A stretch of DNA of 64,000 nt from Novosphingobium sp. (GCF_039595395.1 NZ_JBCNLP010000001.1:3720001-3784000), one strand, 5' to 3'; shown: positions 34,965 to 43,674, counted from the first letter of the stretch. Translations and numbers: made by a program. Notes: generated by a model not told the origin, from the sequence alone.

Positions 34965-35429
34965 TTATTGCCCGCCCAGATCATAGGCCAGAGAAGCCAG
35001 AACCTCGGAAGGCGTTCCGGCCGCTTCTGGTTCCATGATGACCCGCGCATTCTGCCCCATGGCCCCGGCCTCCTGAGTCAGCCGCGCGATGTTGACGATC
35101 GCGTGCGACTGACCGTCAGGCGGATAGCGCAGCGTGATCGTCAGACGCTGGCGGCTGTCAGGCTGCTGCGAGGCGAGCCATGCGGCAATGCCGGGGCCGC
35201 CGGGCGCCTCGCGCCAGATGGCCAGAGGCTGGGCGCGGGTAGGATCGACGAGATCAGGCGCGGGCTTGGGTGGCAGTGGGGGCGGCGGCGGAGGGGGCGC
35301 CGGATGAGCGGCCTGGGCCTTGCTGGCCGGCGCGGTGGGCTCGGCCATGGCGGCGGCGGTGACCATGAAGAGGATCAGGGAAAGGTCGGCCAGCATGGTT
35401 TGCCAGCCGATGCCGCCGCGAATGCTCAT
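34965..35429 (-). CDS. MotB/ExbD-like small membrane protein without OmpA domain
   Basis: The 154-residue protein has one N-terminal span (WQTMLADLSLILFMVTAAAM) with an aspartate (D15) at the place where MotB and ExbD carry their proton-binding residue. A proline-rich stretch and a small C-terminal domain with RLTITLRYPPDGQSHAIVNI follow. The peptidoglycan-binding OmpA domain that defines MotB is absent. It overlaps by four bases the upstream MotA/ExbB-family gene, so the two form a channel pair. The pair lies between flgA and flgB in the flagellar locus, apart from the real motAB at 44.7 kb. Its task, whether flagellar or general ion-driven work, is unknown. Confidence 0.65.
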   Translation of the reverse strand: MSIRGGIGWQTMLADLSLILFMVTAAAMAEPTAPASKAQAAHPAPPPPPPPLPPKPAPDLVDPTRAQPLAIWREAPGGPGIAAWLASQQPDSRQRLTITLRYPPDGQSHAIVNIARLTQEAGAMGQNARVIMEPEAAGTPSEVLASLAYDLGGQ

Positions 35430-36190
35430 GCCTGACCGCCCGGCTGGAAGAGGCGGGGCGACGGACCGTCACGCAGCGCGGCTTCACCGCGTGGGGCACG
35501 TTCACCGCGCGGATGGGCTTCGCGGCCTTGGGGGGCAGGCGTCAGGGCGCCGGGCGCGGCTTCGGCGACTTCGGCCTCCAGCCATTGCGCCAGGGCTTTA
35601 CGGGCATTGTCCTCATGAGTCATGCGGCGCTCGACCAGCCGGGCCAGCGGGGCGAGCAGCAGATGCGCCAGAACAAGGCCATAGAGCGTGGCATGCACCG
35701 CCATGCCGATCGCCGACATGTAGGCGGTGCGGTCCACGCCATTGGCGGGCAGGCGCGAAAGCGAGATCAGCGTGCCGCCCAGCCCGAAGACCGGCGCCAG
35801 CTCGGCCGAAAGCCCCAGCGTGTTCACCGCCGCGCGGGCGGGCGCGAGACGCTTTTCACGCAACTGCTCCAACAGGCCCTTCAGACCGGCGGTGGAACGA
35901 TGAGTGACCATGTCGCGGATCGCCGTGTCGAATTCGGCGTCGCCGACCAGGTGCGGCTCGGCGCGCAGCAGGCCGTCGCGCTGCATGCCCTGCAGCTCGC
36001 GGGCGATGCGGCCGCGCAGCGCCTCGGCGTCGAAGGGCTTGGCCATGCCGAAGGCTCCGGCCAGCGCCCGGCCCAGTTGGGACAGCATGGCGCGCCAATC
36101 GGCCCATCCTGCCCGCAGGAAGGTGGCCAGCACCGTCCCGCCCAGCACGATGGCCAGAGTGGAGGGATCGATCATCGAGGAAAAGTTCAT
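35426..36190 (-). CDS. MotA/TolQ/ExbB-family channel protein
   Basis: The 254-residue protein has a first span (PSTLAIVLGGTVLATFLRAG) and a cytoplasmic helical part with DAEFDTAIRDMVTHRSTAGL. A two-span hairpin follows with ELAPVFGLGGTLISLSRLPA and SAIGMAVHATLYGLVLAHLL, the pattern of the MotA/TolQ/ExbB proton channel domain. The C-terminus is charged and disordered. Together with the small MotB/ExbD-like partner it should form an ion channel in the inner membrane. It is divergent from flgB with a 280 bp gap that holds the flgB sigma-54 promoter. Confidence 0.78.
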   Translation of the reverse strand: MNFSSMIDPSTLAIVLGGTVLATFLRAGWADWRAMLSQLGRALAGAFGMAKPFDAEALRGRIARELQGMQRDGLLRAEPHLVGDAEFDTAIRDMVTHRSTAGLKGLLEQLREKRLAPARAAVNTLGLSAELAPVFGLGGTLISLSRLPANGVDRTAYMSAIGMAVHATLYGLVLAHLLLAPLARLVERRMTHEDNARKALAQWLEAEVAEAAPGALTPAPQGREAHPRGERAPRGEAALRDGPSPRLFQPGGQA

Positions 36191-36401
36191 GATCCGCGCG
36201 CAGTCCTGATTGCAACCGATGAAAGCCTAGAGGCCCAAACCGGCCCCGGCAACCACGAGAACGGGGCTTTTCAGGGCAGTTTCAGCATCTGGCCGAAGAT
36301 TGCCGCCTTCCGGCAAAGCCTTGCCGCCCTGCCCGGCACCGGCGGCCCGGCACCGGCAAGCGGCGATAAAATTTCCGATACCACGCCGCCTTTCGCGCAT
36401 T

Positions 36402-36416
36402 TGGCACGGCCTTTGC
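36402..36416 (+). promoter_or_regulatory. Sigma-54 promoter of the flgB operon
   Basis: TGGCACGGCCTTTGC is a perfect TGGCAC-N5-TTGC followed by TTTTC. The start would fall near 36428, leaving a leader of about 43 nt to the flgB ATG. Confidence 0.85.
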
Positions 36417-36470
36417 TTTTCATTGGGGGACCGGCCCTGCGTGGCCTTCAGGAGCTTGACGAGACCGCCG

Positions 36471-36833
36471 ATGAGTGACGCCGCCAACAACACCAGCCTT
36501 TTTGGCATTCATGGCATGGCGCTCGAACTGCGTTCGCAGCGTATGGGCATGCTGACCTCCAACATCGCCAATGCCGCGACGCCGAACTACAAGGCGAAGG
36601 ACATCGATTTCACCGCCGCGCTCAAATCCGAGATGGGCGGCACCAACATCGATGCCGCCACCGCCAAGGCCACGCAGTACCGCGTGCCGGTGATGCCCAG
36701 CCTTGACGGCAACACCGTGGACCTTTCGACCGAGCAGGTGGCCTTCTCGCAGAATGCGATGGGCTATTCGACCTCGCTCTCCTTCATCAGCGGCCGGGTG
36801 AACACCATCACCCGCGCCATCAAGGGGGAGTAA
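36471..36833 (+). CDS. flgB: Flagellar proximal rod protein FlgB
   Basis: The 120-residue rod protein has the N-terminal segment ALELRSQRMGMLTSNIANAA followed by TPNYKAKDIDFTAALKSEM, the FlgB signature, and a C-terminal helix typical of axial proteins. It is the first gene of flgBCDEFGHIJKL. I chose ATG 36471 because a longer in-frame extension would include the sigma-54 promoter. Confidence 0.95.
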   Translation: MSDAANNTSLFGIHGMALELRSQRMGMLTSNIANAATPNYKAKDIDFTAALKSEMGGTNIDAATAKATQYRVPVMPSLDGNTVDLSTEQVAFSQNAMGYSTSLSFISGRVNTITRAIKGE

Positions 36834-36837
36834 GCCG

Positions 36838-37248
36838 ATGCCCACCACCGGTTCGCTCAACATCTTCGACGTCGCCCAGCGCGGCATGTCGGCGCAGTTG
36901 GTCCGCATGAACGCGGCCTCCTCCAACCTGGCCAATGCCGGCGCGGTCTCCACCAGCGAGGCCTCGACCTATCGCCCGGTGCGTGCCGTCTTTGCCCAGC
37001 AGCTCGATGCGGCCAGCGGCCTCTCGACGGTCAATGTGGCCGGCGTGGTGCGCACCGCCGCGACGCCGCTGAAAGAACACAACCCCAACCACCCGCTGGC
37101 GGATGCCAACGGCGACATCTTTACCGCCCCGGTCGATGAAAATGCCGAGATGGTCGAAATGCTCGATTCCTCGCGCCAGTACACAAATCTGGTCGAGGCC
37201 CTGTCCACCGCCAAGCAATTGATGCTCGACACTGTGAGGATGAAATAA
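36838..37248 (+). CDS. flgC: Flagellar proximal rod protein FlgC
   Basis: The 136-residue protein begins with SLNIFDVAQRGMSAQLVRMN and AASSNLANAGAVSTSEAS, and has the conserved YRPVRAVF. Its C-terminal helix is ENAEMVEMLDSSRQYTNLVE, all typical of FlgC. The stop overlaps the flgD ATG (TAATG). Confidence 0.96.
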   Translation: MPTTGSLNIFDVAQRGMSAQLVRMNAASSNLANAGAVSTSEASTYRPVRAVFAQQLDAASGLSTVNVAGVVRTAATPLKEHNPNHPLADANGDIFTAPVDENAEMVEMLDSSRQYTNLVEALSTAKQLMLDTVRMK

Positions 37249-37604
37249 TGACAGCCGTTTCCTCGACCGGTTCGACCGGCTCCACCACCGGTACGTCCAC
37301 CAGCACCTCGACCAAGTCGAACACCCAGTTGGGGATGAACGATTTCATCAGCCTGCTGACCACGGAACTGCAGAACCAGGATCCGACGGCGCCGCAGGAC
37401 AACACGCAGATGATCGCGCAGATGGCGCAGTTCTCCACCCTGTCGGCCACGACGGGCATGAGCGACACGCTGAGCGGCATCTCGGACAAGCTCGACAAGA
37501 TCCTGGCCGCCCAGCAGGCCGCTGCCACCGGCACGGCCACGGGCACCACGACCCCCACCGACACGTCCACGTCCGACACGGCGTCCACCGGCGCCACCGC
37601 CTGA
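37248..37604 (+). CDS. flgD: Hook-capping scaffold protein FlgD, short form
   Basis: FlgD caps the growing hook. Here only the conserved N-terminal half is present: a Thr/Ser-rich start and then LGMNDFISLLTTELQNQDPT and NTQMIAQMAQFSTLSATTGM. The Ig-like and Tudor-like C-terminal domains of enteric FlgD are replaced by a Thr/Ala-rich tail, giving 118 residues against more than 200 in E. coli. Short FlgD proteins occur in other Alphaproteobacteria, so this is probably functional. Confidence 0.92.
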   Translation: MTAVSSTGSTGSTTGTSTSTSTKSNTQLGMNDFISLLTTELQNQDPTAPQDNTQMIAQMAQFSTLSATTGMSDTLSGISDKLDKILAAQQAAATGTATGTTTPTDTSTSDTASTGATA

Positions 37605-37641
37605 TTTCAGGCGCCTGATTTTAGACACCTGATTTTCAGCC
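37600..37641 (+). repeat. Three tandem 14-bp repeats at the flgD-flgE junction
   Basis: CCTGATTT recurs at 37600, 37614 and 37628, exactly 14 bp apart, within units CCTGATTTCAGGCG, CCTGATTTTAGACA and CCTGATTTTCAGCC. The first unit includes the flgD stop codon. Adjacent units can form small hairpins (GCCTGA with TCAGGC). It may affect mRNA stability or expression of flgE, whose ATG follows 26 bp later. Confidence 0.7.
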
Positions 37642-37666
37642 CACTTTTTTCAGAAGGCAGAAACCC

Positions 37667-38479
37667 ATGTCCTATTACACGTCACTGACCGGCCTGAAGA
37701 ACGCCTCTCAGGAACTGAATGTCATCTCGAACAACCTCGCGAACGCCGAAACCACCGGCTTCAAGAAGAGCAACATCAACTTCTCCGACATCGTCGGCGC
37801 CAGCAGCTACACCAACGCCAAGACCCAGGTCGGTCTGGGTTCGCTGGTGCAGTCGATCGATCAGGACTTCACCACCGGCAGCGCCAAGGAAACCGGCTCG
37901 GCGCTGGACCTGATGGTCAACGGCAACGGCTTCTTCACCGTGGTCGCGCCCAGCACGGGCCAGGTTCTGTATACCCGCAACGGTAACTTCACCACCGACG
38001 GTTCGGGCAACATCACCGACTCGAGCGGCAACAATGTCCAGATCATGGCCTATGACGCCGCCTCGGGCACCTATGCCACCACGACCAGCAATGGCGTGCT
38101 GCCCACCACCAATGCCGCCGGCGCGAAGTACACCGGCGTGCAGGTGAAGGACGACGGCTCGATCATCGCCGCCTATGCCGATGGCAGCACCACCACCGTC
38201 GGCAAGGTCGCTCTGGCCAGCTTCGTGTCGCCCACCGGCCTCAAGGAAATGGGCAGCCAGCAGTGGGAAGTGACCGGCCTGTCGGGTCCCGCCACCTATG
38301 GCGTGCCGTCCTCGGGCGGCAACGGCAGCATCCTGTCGGGCACGCTGGAGCAGTCGAACGTCGACACCGCCACCGAAATGGTCGGGCTGATCACCGCCCA
38401 GCGCTATTTCCAGGCGAATGCCAAGGCGATCGACGCGAACACGCAGATCTCCGACTCCGTGATCAACCTGCGTAGCTGA
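37667..38479 (+). CDS. flgE: Flagellar hook protein FlgE, short form
   Basis: The 270-residue axial protein starts MSYYTSLTGLKNASQELNVI with SNNLANAETTGFKKSNINFS. It has SALDLMVNGNGFFTVVAPST and the C-terminal helix TATEMVGLITAQRYFQANAK. It sits in the flgE position between flgD and flgF. At 270 residues it is short for a hook protein, which usually has 400 or so; the outer, variable domain is small. AGAAGG lies just upstream of the ATG. Confidence 0.88.
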   Translation: MSYYTSLTGLKNASQELNVISNNLANAETTGFKKSNINFSDIVGASSYTNAKTQVGLGSLVQSIDQDFTTGSAKETGSALDLMVNGNGFFTVVAPSTGQVLYTRNGNFTTDGSGNITDSSGNNVQIMAYDAASGTYATTTSNGVLPTTNAAGAKYTGVQVKDDGSIIAAYADGSTTTVGKVALASFVSPTGLKEMGSQQWEVTGLSGPATYGVPSSGGNGSILSGTLEQSNVDTATEMVGLITAQRYFQANAKAIDANTQISDSVINLRS

Positions 38480-38485
38480 TAAACC

Positions 38486-39235
38486 ATGGACCGGCTGATC
38501 TACACCGCCATGTCGGGCATGACCGACTCGATGAACCGCCAGCGGGTCATCGCGTCGAACATGTCCAACGCGCAGACCGTCGGTTTTCGCGCCGACATGA
38601 TCGCCTCCACGCCGGTGACCCTGAAGGGCCCGGCGCTGGAAGCCCGCGCGATGAGCGACGGCGAGGTCCGCGCCGCCAACATGGCGCCCGGCACGGTCAG
38701 CGCCACCGGCAACGATCTCGACATCGCCCTTCAGGGCACCGACATGTTGAGCGTGCAGGCCAATGACGGGACCGAGGTCTACACCCGCCGGGGTGACCTC
38801 TCGGTCTCGCCGACCGGCCTGCTGACCAATGGCGATGGCCTGCCGGTGATCGGCAATGGCGGCCCGATCACCGTGCCGCTGGAAAGCAAGATTAAGATCG
38901 GCCCGGACGGCACGGTGCTGGCCGTGGATGCCACCAACCCCAATCTGCAGCCCAGCGTGGTGGACAAGATCAAGATCGCCAGCACCGACGGCAGCCAGAT
39001 CGCCAAGGGGCTCGATGGTCAGTTTCGCGTGGTCGGTGGCGGCATTCTGCCCGCCAACGACAATGCGCAGGTGATCGTCGGTTCGCTTGAAGGCTCCAAC
39101 GTCAGTGCCAGCCAGGTGATGGTGGACATGGTTCAGGCCCAGCGCCTGTTCGATATCCGCGCCAAGCTGATCTCCACCGCCAAGGATGTCGACCAGTCGG
39201 GCACCACCCTGCTGCGCCAGTCAGCCGGTTCCTAA
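38486..39235 (+). CDS. flgF: Flagellar rod protein FlgF
   Basis: The 249-residue protein begins MDRLIYTAMSGMTDSMNRQR with VIASNMSNAQTVGFRADMIA, and has GNDLDIALQGTDMLSVQAND. Its C-terminal helix is ASQVMVDMVQAQRLFDIRAK. The MDRLIYTAM start is characteristic of FlgF, a proximal rod protein. Confidence 0.95.
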   Translation: MDRLIYTAMSGMTDSMNRQRVIASNMSNAQTVGFRADMIASTPVTLKGPALEARAMSDGEVRAANMAPGTVSATGNDLDIALQGTDMLSVQANDGTEVYTRRGDLSVSPTGLLTNGDGLPVIGNGGPITVPLESKIKIGPDGTVLAVDATNPNLQPSVVDKIKIASTDGSQIAKGLDGQFRVVGGGILPANDNAQVIVGSLEGSNVSASQVMVDMVQAQRLFDIRAKLISTAKDVDQSGTTLLRQSAGS

Positions 39236-39274
39236 GCCCAGCCGGTCCATACAGGTTTATAGAAAGGTTCTGTC

Positions 39275-40063
39275 ATGTCCGCTTCCGCTCTTCAGGTCGC
39301 CCGCACCGGGCTCGATGCTCAGGACACGCGCATGCGCGTGATCTCGAACAACCTTGCCAACGTCAACACCACCGCCTTCAAGCGCGATCGCGCCAATTTC
39401 GCGACCCTGTCCTATCAGGACATGCGCGTGGCGGGCCAGCAGAACACCTCGCAGAACAATTATGCCACCGGCCTGAACCTGGGCACCGGCGTGCAGATCC
39501 AGGGCACCTCGCGCCAGGAGGAACAGGGCACGATCGACACCACCGGCAATGCCTATGACCTGGCCATCCAGGGCAACGGCTATTTCCAGGTGCTGCTGCC
39601 CACCGGCCAGTTCGCCTATACCCGCGCGGGCAATTTCTCGCTGTCGTCGCAGGGTGAGATCCAGACCTCGGACGGCTATCCGGTGCAGCCCGCCATCACC
39701 ATCCCGCTGGGCTCCACCTCGGTGGCGATCGGCTCGGACGGCACGGTCTCGGCGATCCCGCCCAGCGGCGGCAACGCCGTGCAGGTCGGCCAGATCACCA
39801 TGGCCACCTTCCCCAACGCCCAGGGCCTGCAGTCGATCGGCGGCAACATGCTTCAGGAAACCACCGCCAGCGGCACCGCGCAGATCGGCACGCCCGGCGT
39901 GCAGGGTGTAGGCACGATCAAGCAGGGCGCTCTGGAAACCTCCAACGTCAACATCGTGACCGAGCTGGTCGACATGATCGAATGCCAGCGCGCCTATGAG
40001 ATCAACTCCAAGATGATCTCCTCGGTCGACGACATGCTCAAAAACGCCAACCAGACCCTCTAA
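39275..40063 (+). CDS. flgG: Flagellar distal rod protein FlgG
   Basis: The 262-residue protein has ALQVARTGLDAQDTRMRVIS with NNLANVNTTAFKRDRANFAT. It also has the FlgG segment GTGVQIQGTSRQEEQGTIDT with GNAYDLAIQGNGYFQV, and the C-terminal VTELVDMIECQRAYEINSKM. Length and motifs match FlgG closely. Confidence 0.97.
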   Translation: MSASALQVARTGLDAQDTRMRVISNNLANVNTTAFKRDRANFATLSYQDMRVAGQQNTSQNNYATGLNLGTGVQIQGTSRQEEQGTIDTTGNAYDLAIQGNGYFQVLLPTGQFAYTRAGNFSLSSQGEIQTSDGYPVQPAITIPLGSTSVAIGSDGTVSAIPPSGGNAVQVGQITMATFPNAQGLQSIGGNMLQETTASGTAQIGTPGVQGVGTIKQGALETSNVNIVTELVDMIECQRAYEINSKMISSVDDMLKNANQTL

Positions 40064-40083
40064 GACCAGAGACTGTGAGACCC

Positions 40084-40749
40084 ATGATGCGTGCCTCTTC
40101 CATCCTCGGTATCGCCATGAGCGGTGCGCTGGCCCTGCTGCCCGCCGCCGCCATGGCCGGCAAGCCGCCCGCCGGCTTTTCCGCCACCACCCCGCCGCCG
40201 CCCGCGCCGCGCGTGGCCGACGGATCGATCTTCAACGCCTCGATGGGCTACAGCTCGCTGGTCACGGGGGCGCAGGCGCGCGTGGTGGGCGATACGGTGA
40301 CGATCCTGCTGGTGGAAACCACCAGCTCGTCCAAGACCGCCAACACCAAGACCCAGCGTTCGGGCAGCGCCAGCATCACCCCGCCCACGCAGGGACCTTT
40401 CGCCTTAAATCCCAATGCCCTTAATGCTTCGAGCGGTTCGTCGTTCAATGGTCAGGGCAACACCGCCCTGACAAGTACCTTCACCGGAACGATCGCCGTG
40501 ACGATCGCCGAGGTGAGATCGAACGGCACCGCCTTGGTGCGTGGAGAAAAGCGCATGTTGCTGAGCCAGGGTCAGGAGTGGATCCAATTCTCCGGAATTG
40601 TCCGCCTGAACGACATCAGCATGGACAACACCGTGCCCTCGGGCCGGGTGGCCGACGCCCATATCGAATATGCGGGCAACGGCGCCATCACGCGCAGCGC
40701 GCGCGAGGGTTGGCTTTCGCATTTCTTCAACATCATCAGCCCGTTCTGA
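40084..40749 (+). CDS. flgH: Flagellar L-ring protein FlgH without lipobox
   Basis: FlgH forms the outer-membrane L ring around the rod. The 221-residue protein carries GDTVTILLVETTSSSKTANT, VRGEKRMLLSQGQEWIQFSG and IVRLNDISMDNTVPSGRVAD, which are firm FlgH features. FlgH is normally a lipoprotein with LxxC at the end of its signal. Here the signal is LPAAAMAGKPPAGF with an AMA cleavage site and no cysteine, and none occurs nearby, so it should be released by signal peptidase I and not be lipidated. Confidence 0.93.
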   Translation: MMRASSILGIAMSGALALLPAAAMAGKPPAGFSATTPPPPAPRVADGSIFNASMGYSSLVTGAQARVVGDTVTILLVETTSSSKTANTKTQRSGSASITPPTQGPFALNPNALNASSGSSFNGQGNTALTSTFTGTIAVTIAEVRSNGTALVRGEKRMLLSQGQEWIQFSGIVRLNDISMDNTVPSGRVADAHIEYAGNGAITRSAREGWLSHFFNIISPF

Positions 40750-40763
40750 TGGAGACTTGTCCC

Positions 40764-41918
40764 ATGCCTGCCGTTTCCTCGCCCAGCCCTGACACAAAGC
40801 GCCCCCTGGCCGCCCGCGCGTTCCGCGCCGTGCAGGCCATGCTGCTGGCGCTTGCCGTGCTGGCCGTTCCCTCGCTCGCCCATGCCGAGCGTATCCGCGA
40901 TCTGGGCACCTTCCAGGGCGTGCGATCCAACCAGTTGACCGGCTATGGCGTCGTGGTGGGCTTAAGCGGCTCGGGCGATGACAATCTGGAATATGTCACC
41001 TATGCGATGAAAGGCGTGTCGGGCCGCATGGGTCTGAACCTGCCGCTCAACATCTCGCCCAACCTCAAGAACACCGCCGCGGTGATGATCACCGCCGACC
41101 TGCCCGCCTTCACCAAGCCGGGCCAGCGCATCGACATCACCGTCTCGGCGATCGGCAAGGCCACGAGCCTGCGCGGCGGGTCGCTGGTGCTCGCGCCGCT
41201 CTATGGTGCCGACGGCAAGATCTATGCGATGGCGCAGGGCAATCTGGCGGTCGGCGGCCTGGGCGTGACGGCCAAGGACGGCTCGCAGCTTTCGGTCAAC
41301 GTGCCCACCGTGGGCCGCGTGGCCGAGGGTGCCACGGTGGAACGCGCGGTCGAGACCGGCTTTGAAACCTCCGACATCCTGCGCTGGAACCTGTTCACCG
41401 CCGACTTCCTGACCGCCCAGCGCGTGCGCGACGCCATCAATCGCCGCTGGCCGGGCATGGCCAGCGCCGACGATGCCGTCAGCGTCTCGCTGCACCTGCC
41501 GCCGGGCGCCGACACGCGCTCGGGCATCATGGCCGCGATCGAGATGCTCGATGTCGTCCCCGCTGAAGCTCCCGCGAAAGTCATCGTCAACAGCCGCACC
41601 GGCACGGTCGTCATCAACAGCGCGGTGCGCCTCTCGCCCGCCGCGGTCAGCCACGGCAAGCTGGTGGTGCGCATCGACGAGAAACGCAATGTCTCGCAGC
41701 CCGGCCCCTTCTCCAACGGCAGGACCGTGGTGACCCCCAACAGCCAGATCAGCGCCAGCGAGGAAACCGCCCATATCGCGCTGCTGCCCAAGGGCGCCTC
41801 GCTCTCGCGCATCGTCGACGCGCTCAACCTGCTGGGTGTGACCCCGTCCGATCTGGTGGCCATTCTTGAAGCCCTCAAGCAGGCCGGCTCGCTCAAGGCG
41901 GAGATGGTGGTGATATGA
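40764..41918 (+). CDS. flgI: Flagellar P-ring protein FlgI
   Basis: The 384-residue periplasmic protein has a signal peptide (MLLALAVLAVPSLAHA) followed by ERIRDLGTFQGVRSNQLTGY and GVVVGLSGSGDD. It also has the conserved LSPAAVSHGKLVVRI and ASLSRIVDALNLLGVTPSDL near the C-terminus. I use ATG 40764. It forms the P ring in peptidoglycan and depends on FlgA. The stop overlaps flgJ. Confidence 0.97.
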   Translation: MPAVSSPSPDTKRPLAARAFRAVQAMLLALAVLAVPSLAHAERIRDLGTFQGVRSNQLTGYGVVVGLSGSGDDNLEYVTYAMKGVSGRMGLNLPLNISPNLKNTAAVMITADLPAFTKPGQRIDITVSAIGKATSLRGGSLVLAPLYGADGKIYAMAQGNLAVGGLGVTAKDGSQLSVNVPTVGRVAEGATVERAVETGFETSDILRWNLFTADFLTAQRVRDAINRRWPGMASADDAVSVSLHLPPGADTRSGIMAAIEMLDVVPAEAPAKVIVNSRTGTVVINSAVRLSPAAVSHGKLVVRIDEKRNVSQPGPFSNGRTVVTPNSQISASEETAHIALLPKGASLSRIVDALNLLGVTPSDLVAILEALKQAGSLKAEMVVI

Positions 41919-42319
41919 GCGATTTCTCTGCCTCTGCCGCCAGCGCGGCCTCCTCGGCAGCCTCTTCGGCACTGGGCGGCACCACGCCCAGCGCCAACGG
42001 CGGCATCACCGATGCCAAGAAGCTGCATGAGGTGTCCCAGCAGTTCGAAGCGATCTTCGTGCGGCAGATGCTGGCTGAATCGCGCAAATCGAACCTTGGC
42101 GACGAGCTGTTCAGCGGCCAGGGCACCGACACCTTCCGCGAGATGCAGGAACAGAGCATCGCTGCGGCCACCACCAAGAGCGGCGGCATGGGCTTTGCCA
42201 AGATGATCGAGAAGAAGCTGGCCAGCCAGCTTCACATCGGCACCGGTACCACGGGCGCCGCCACCACCACGACGGGCTTCCCCATCAGCAGCCCGACCGC
42301 CATCGGAAAGAAGGACTGA
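41915..42319 (+). CDS. flgJ: Rod-binding protein FlgJ, N-terminal domain only
   Basis: The 134-residue protein contains the FlgJ rod-capping domain: LHEVSQQFEAIFVRQMLAES, SNLGDELFSGQGTDTFREMQ and EQSIAAATTKSGGMGFAKMI. The C-terminal muramidase domain of enteric FlgJ is missing and replaced by a Thr/Gly-rich tail. A separate transglycosylase encoded at 31.8-32.8 kb likely provides that activity. Confidence 0.93.
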   Translation: MSDFSASAASAASSAASSALGGTTPSANGGITDAKKLHEVSQQFEAIFVRQMLAESRKSNLGDELFSGQGTDTFREMQEQSIAAATTKSGGMGFAKMIEKKLASQLHIGTGTTGAATTTTGFPISSPTAIGKKD

Positions 42320-42323
42320 CGCC

Positions 42324-43658
42324 ATGGCATCCGACATGCTGAGCATTGCCGCCAGCGGCACCCGCGCCGCCCAGGCCGCGCTGAACGTCACGTCGCAGAA
42401 CATCGCGAACGCCAACACCGCCGGCTATGTGCGGCGTTCGGTGAACCTTGCCGAAGTGTCGGGCACCAACATGACGGGGGCGACCTTCAACACGGTCACC
42501 CTCAACGGTGTGCGCGTGGTGGGTGTGGACCGCGATGTCGACAGCTATCTGCAAAGCGAGGTGCGCCGCACCGGATCGGATGCCGCGCGCGCGGATACGC
42601 TGGTCACCGGCCTCACCAGTGTGAACGATGCGGTGGACAATTCGGGCCTGTATGACTCGATCACCGCCTATCAGACCGCTCTGTCCAAGCTTTCGGCCAG
42701 CCCCAATGACAGCGCGCTGCGCGCCAATGTGCTGGAAGCCGGCCGCACGCTGGCCCAGAGCTTCAACCAGGCCAGCAGCGCCCTTTCGGCAACCAAGTCG
42801 GGTCTGACCCAGTCCGCCTCCGCCGGGGTGACCCAGGTCAACACGCTGGCCACCACGCTGGCCAAGCTGAACCAGACCATCGGCAGCACGCCCGACCCCA
42901 CGAGCCAGGCCGACCTGCTCGATCAGCGCGACAACATCCTGTCGCAGCTCAGCCAGTATGGCGATATCACCACCACCATCGCCAGCAACGGCACGGTGCA
43001 GGTGCAGATGGGCGGCACGAGCGGCCCGGTGCTGGTCTCCGGCAACACCGCCAACACGCTGGCGATGAGCCAGGATGCGACCGGCGCCATCAGCTATACG
43101 GTCGGCAGCTCCGCGCTGACGCTGTCGGGCGGCTCGCTGGCGGGCAATCAGCAGGCGATGACCGCCGCGATCTCCACCGGCTCCACGCTGGACACCATCG
43201 CCAACAGCCTGAGCTCCACCGTCAACAGCGCGCAGACCAATGGCGCGGCGCAGGACGGCTCGGCGGGTCAGGCGATGTTCTCGGGTTCGGGCGCGGCGGG
43301 GATCACGCTGGCGCTCACCTCGGGCAGCCAGATCGCCACGGCGCCTTCGGGTTCGGCCGCCAACAGCACCGATGGCAGCAACCTCAATTCGCTGATCTCC
43401 TCGCTCAAGTCGGTGGACGTTGCCGGGCAGGCCAACAATCTGATCCTGCAGACCTCCACCGCGGTGGCGGGCAACACCACCACGCGCGATGCGCTGGATT
43501 CGATCTACACCAACGCCCAGAACGCCATGTCGGCCCAGTCGGGCGTCAGCCTGGATGTGGAGGCGGCCAATCTGGTGCGTTACCAACAGGCCTATCAGGC
43601 TTCGGGCAAGGTTATTCAGGTAGCACAGACCCTGTTCAACCAGCTTCTGCAAATTTGA
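42324..43658 (+). CDS. flgK: Hook-filament junction protein FlgK
   Basis: The 444-residue protein has an N-terminal helix (LSIAASGTRAAQAALNVTSQ) with NIANANTAGYVRRSVNLAEV, and STPDPTSQADLLDQRDNILS in the middle. The C-terminal helix (VEAANLVRYQQAYQASGKVI) with QVAQTLFNQLLQI is classic FlgK. It is followed after 16 bp by flgL. Confidence 0.96.
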   Translation: MASDMLSIAASGTRAAQAALNVTSQNIANANTAGYVRRSVNLAEVSGTNMTGATFNTVTLNGVRVVGVDRDVDSYLQSEVRRTGSDAARADTLVTGLTSVNDAVDNSGLYDSITAYQTALSKLSASPNDSALRANVLEAGRTLAQSFNQASSALSATKSGLTQSASAGVTQVNTLATTLAKLNQTIGSTPDPTSQADLLDQRDNILSQLSQYGDITTTIASNGTVQVQMGGTSGPVLVSGNTANTLAMSQDATGAISYTVGSSALTLSGGSLAGNQQAMTAAISTGSTLDTIANSLSSTVNSAQTNGAAQDGSAGQAMFSGSGAAGITLALTSGSQIATAPSGSAANSTDGSNLNSLISSLKSVDVAGQANNLILQTSTAVAGNTTTRDALDSIYTNAQNAMSAQSGVSLDVEAANLVRYQQAYQASGKVIQVAQTLFNQLLQI

Positions 43659-43674
43659 GCGTGAGGACCATCCC

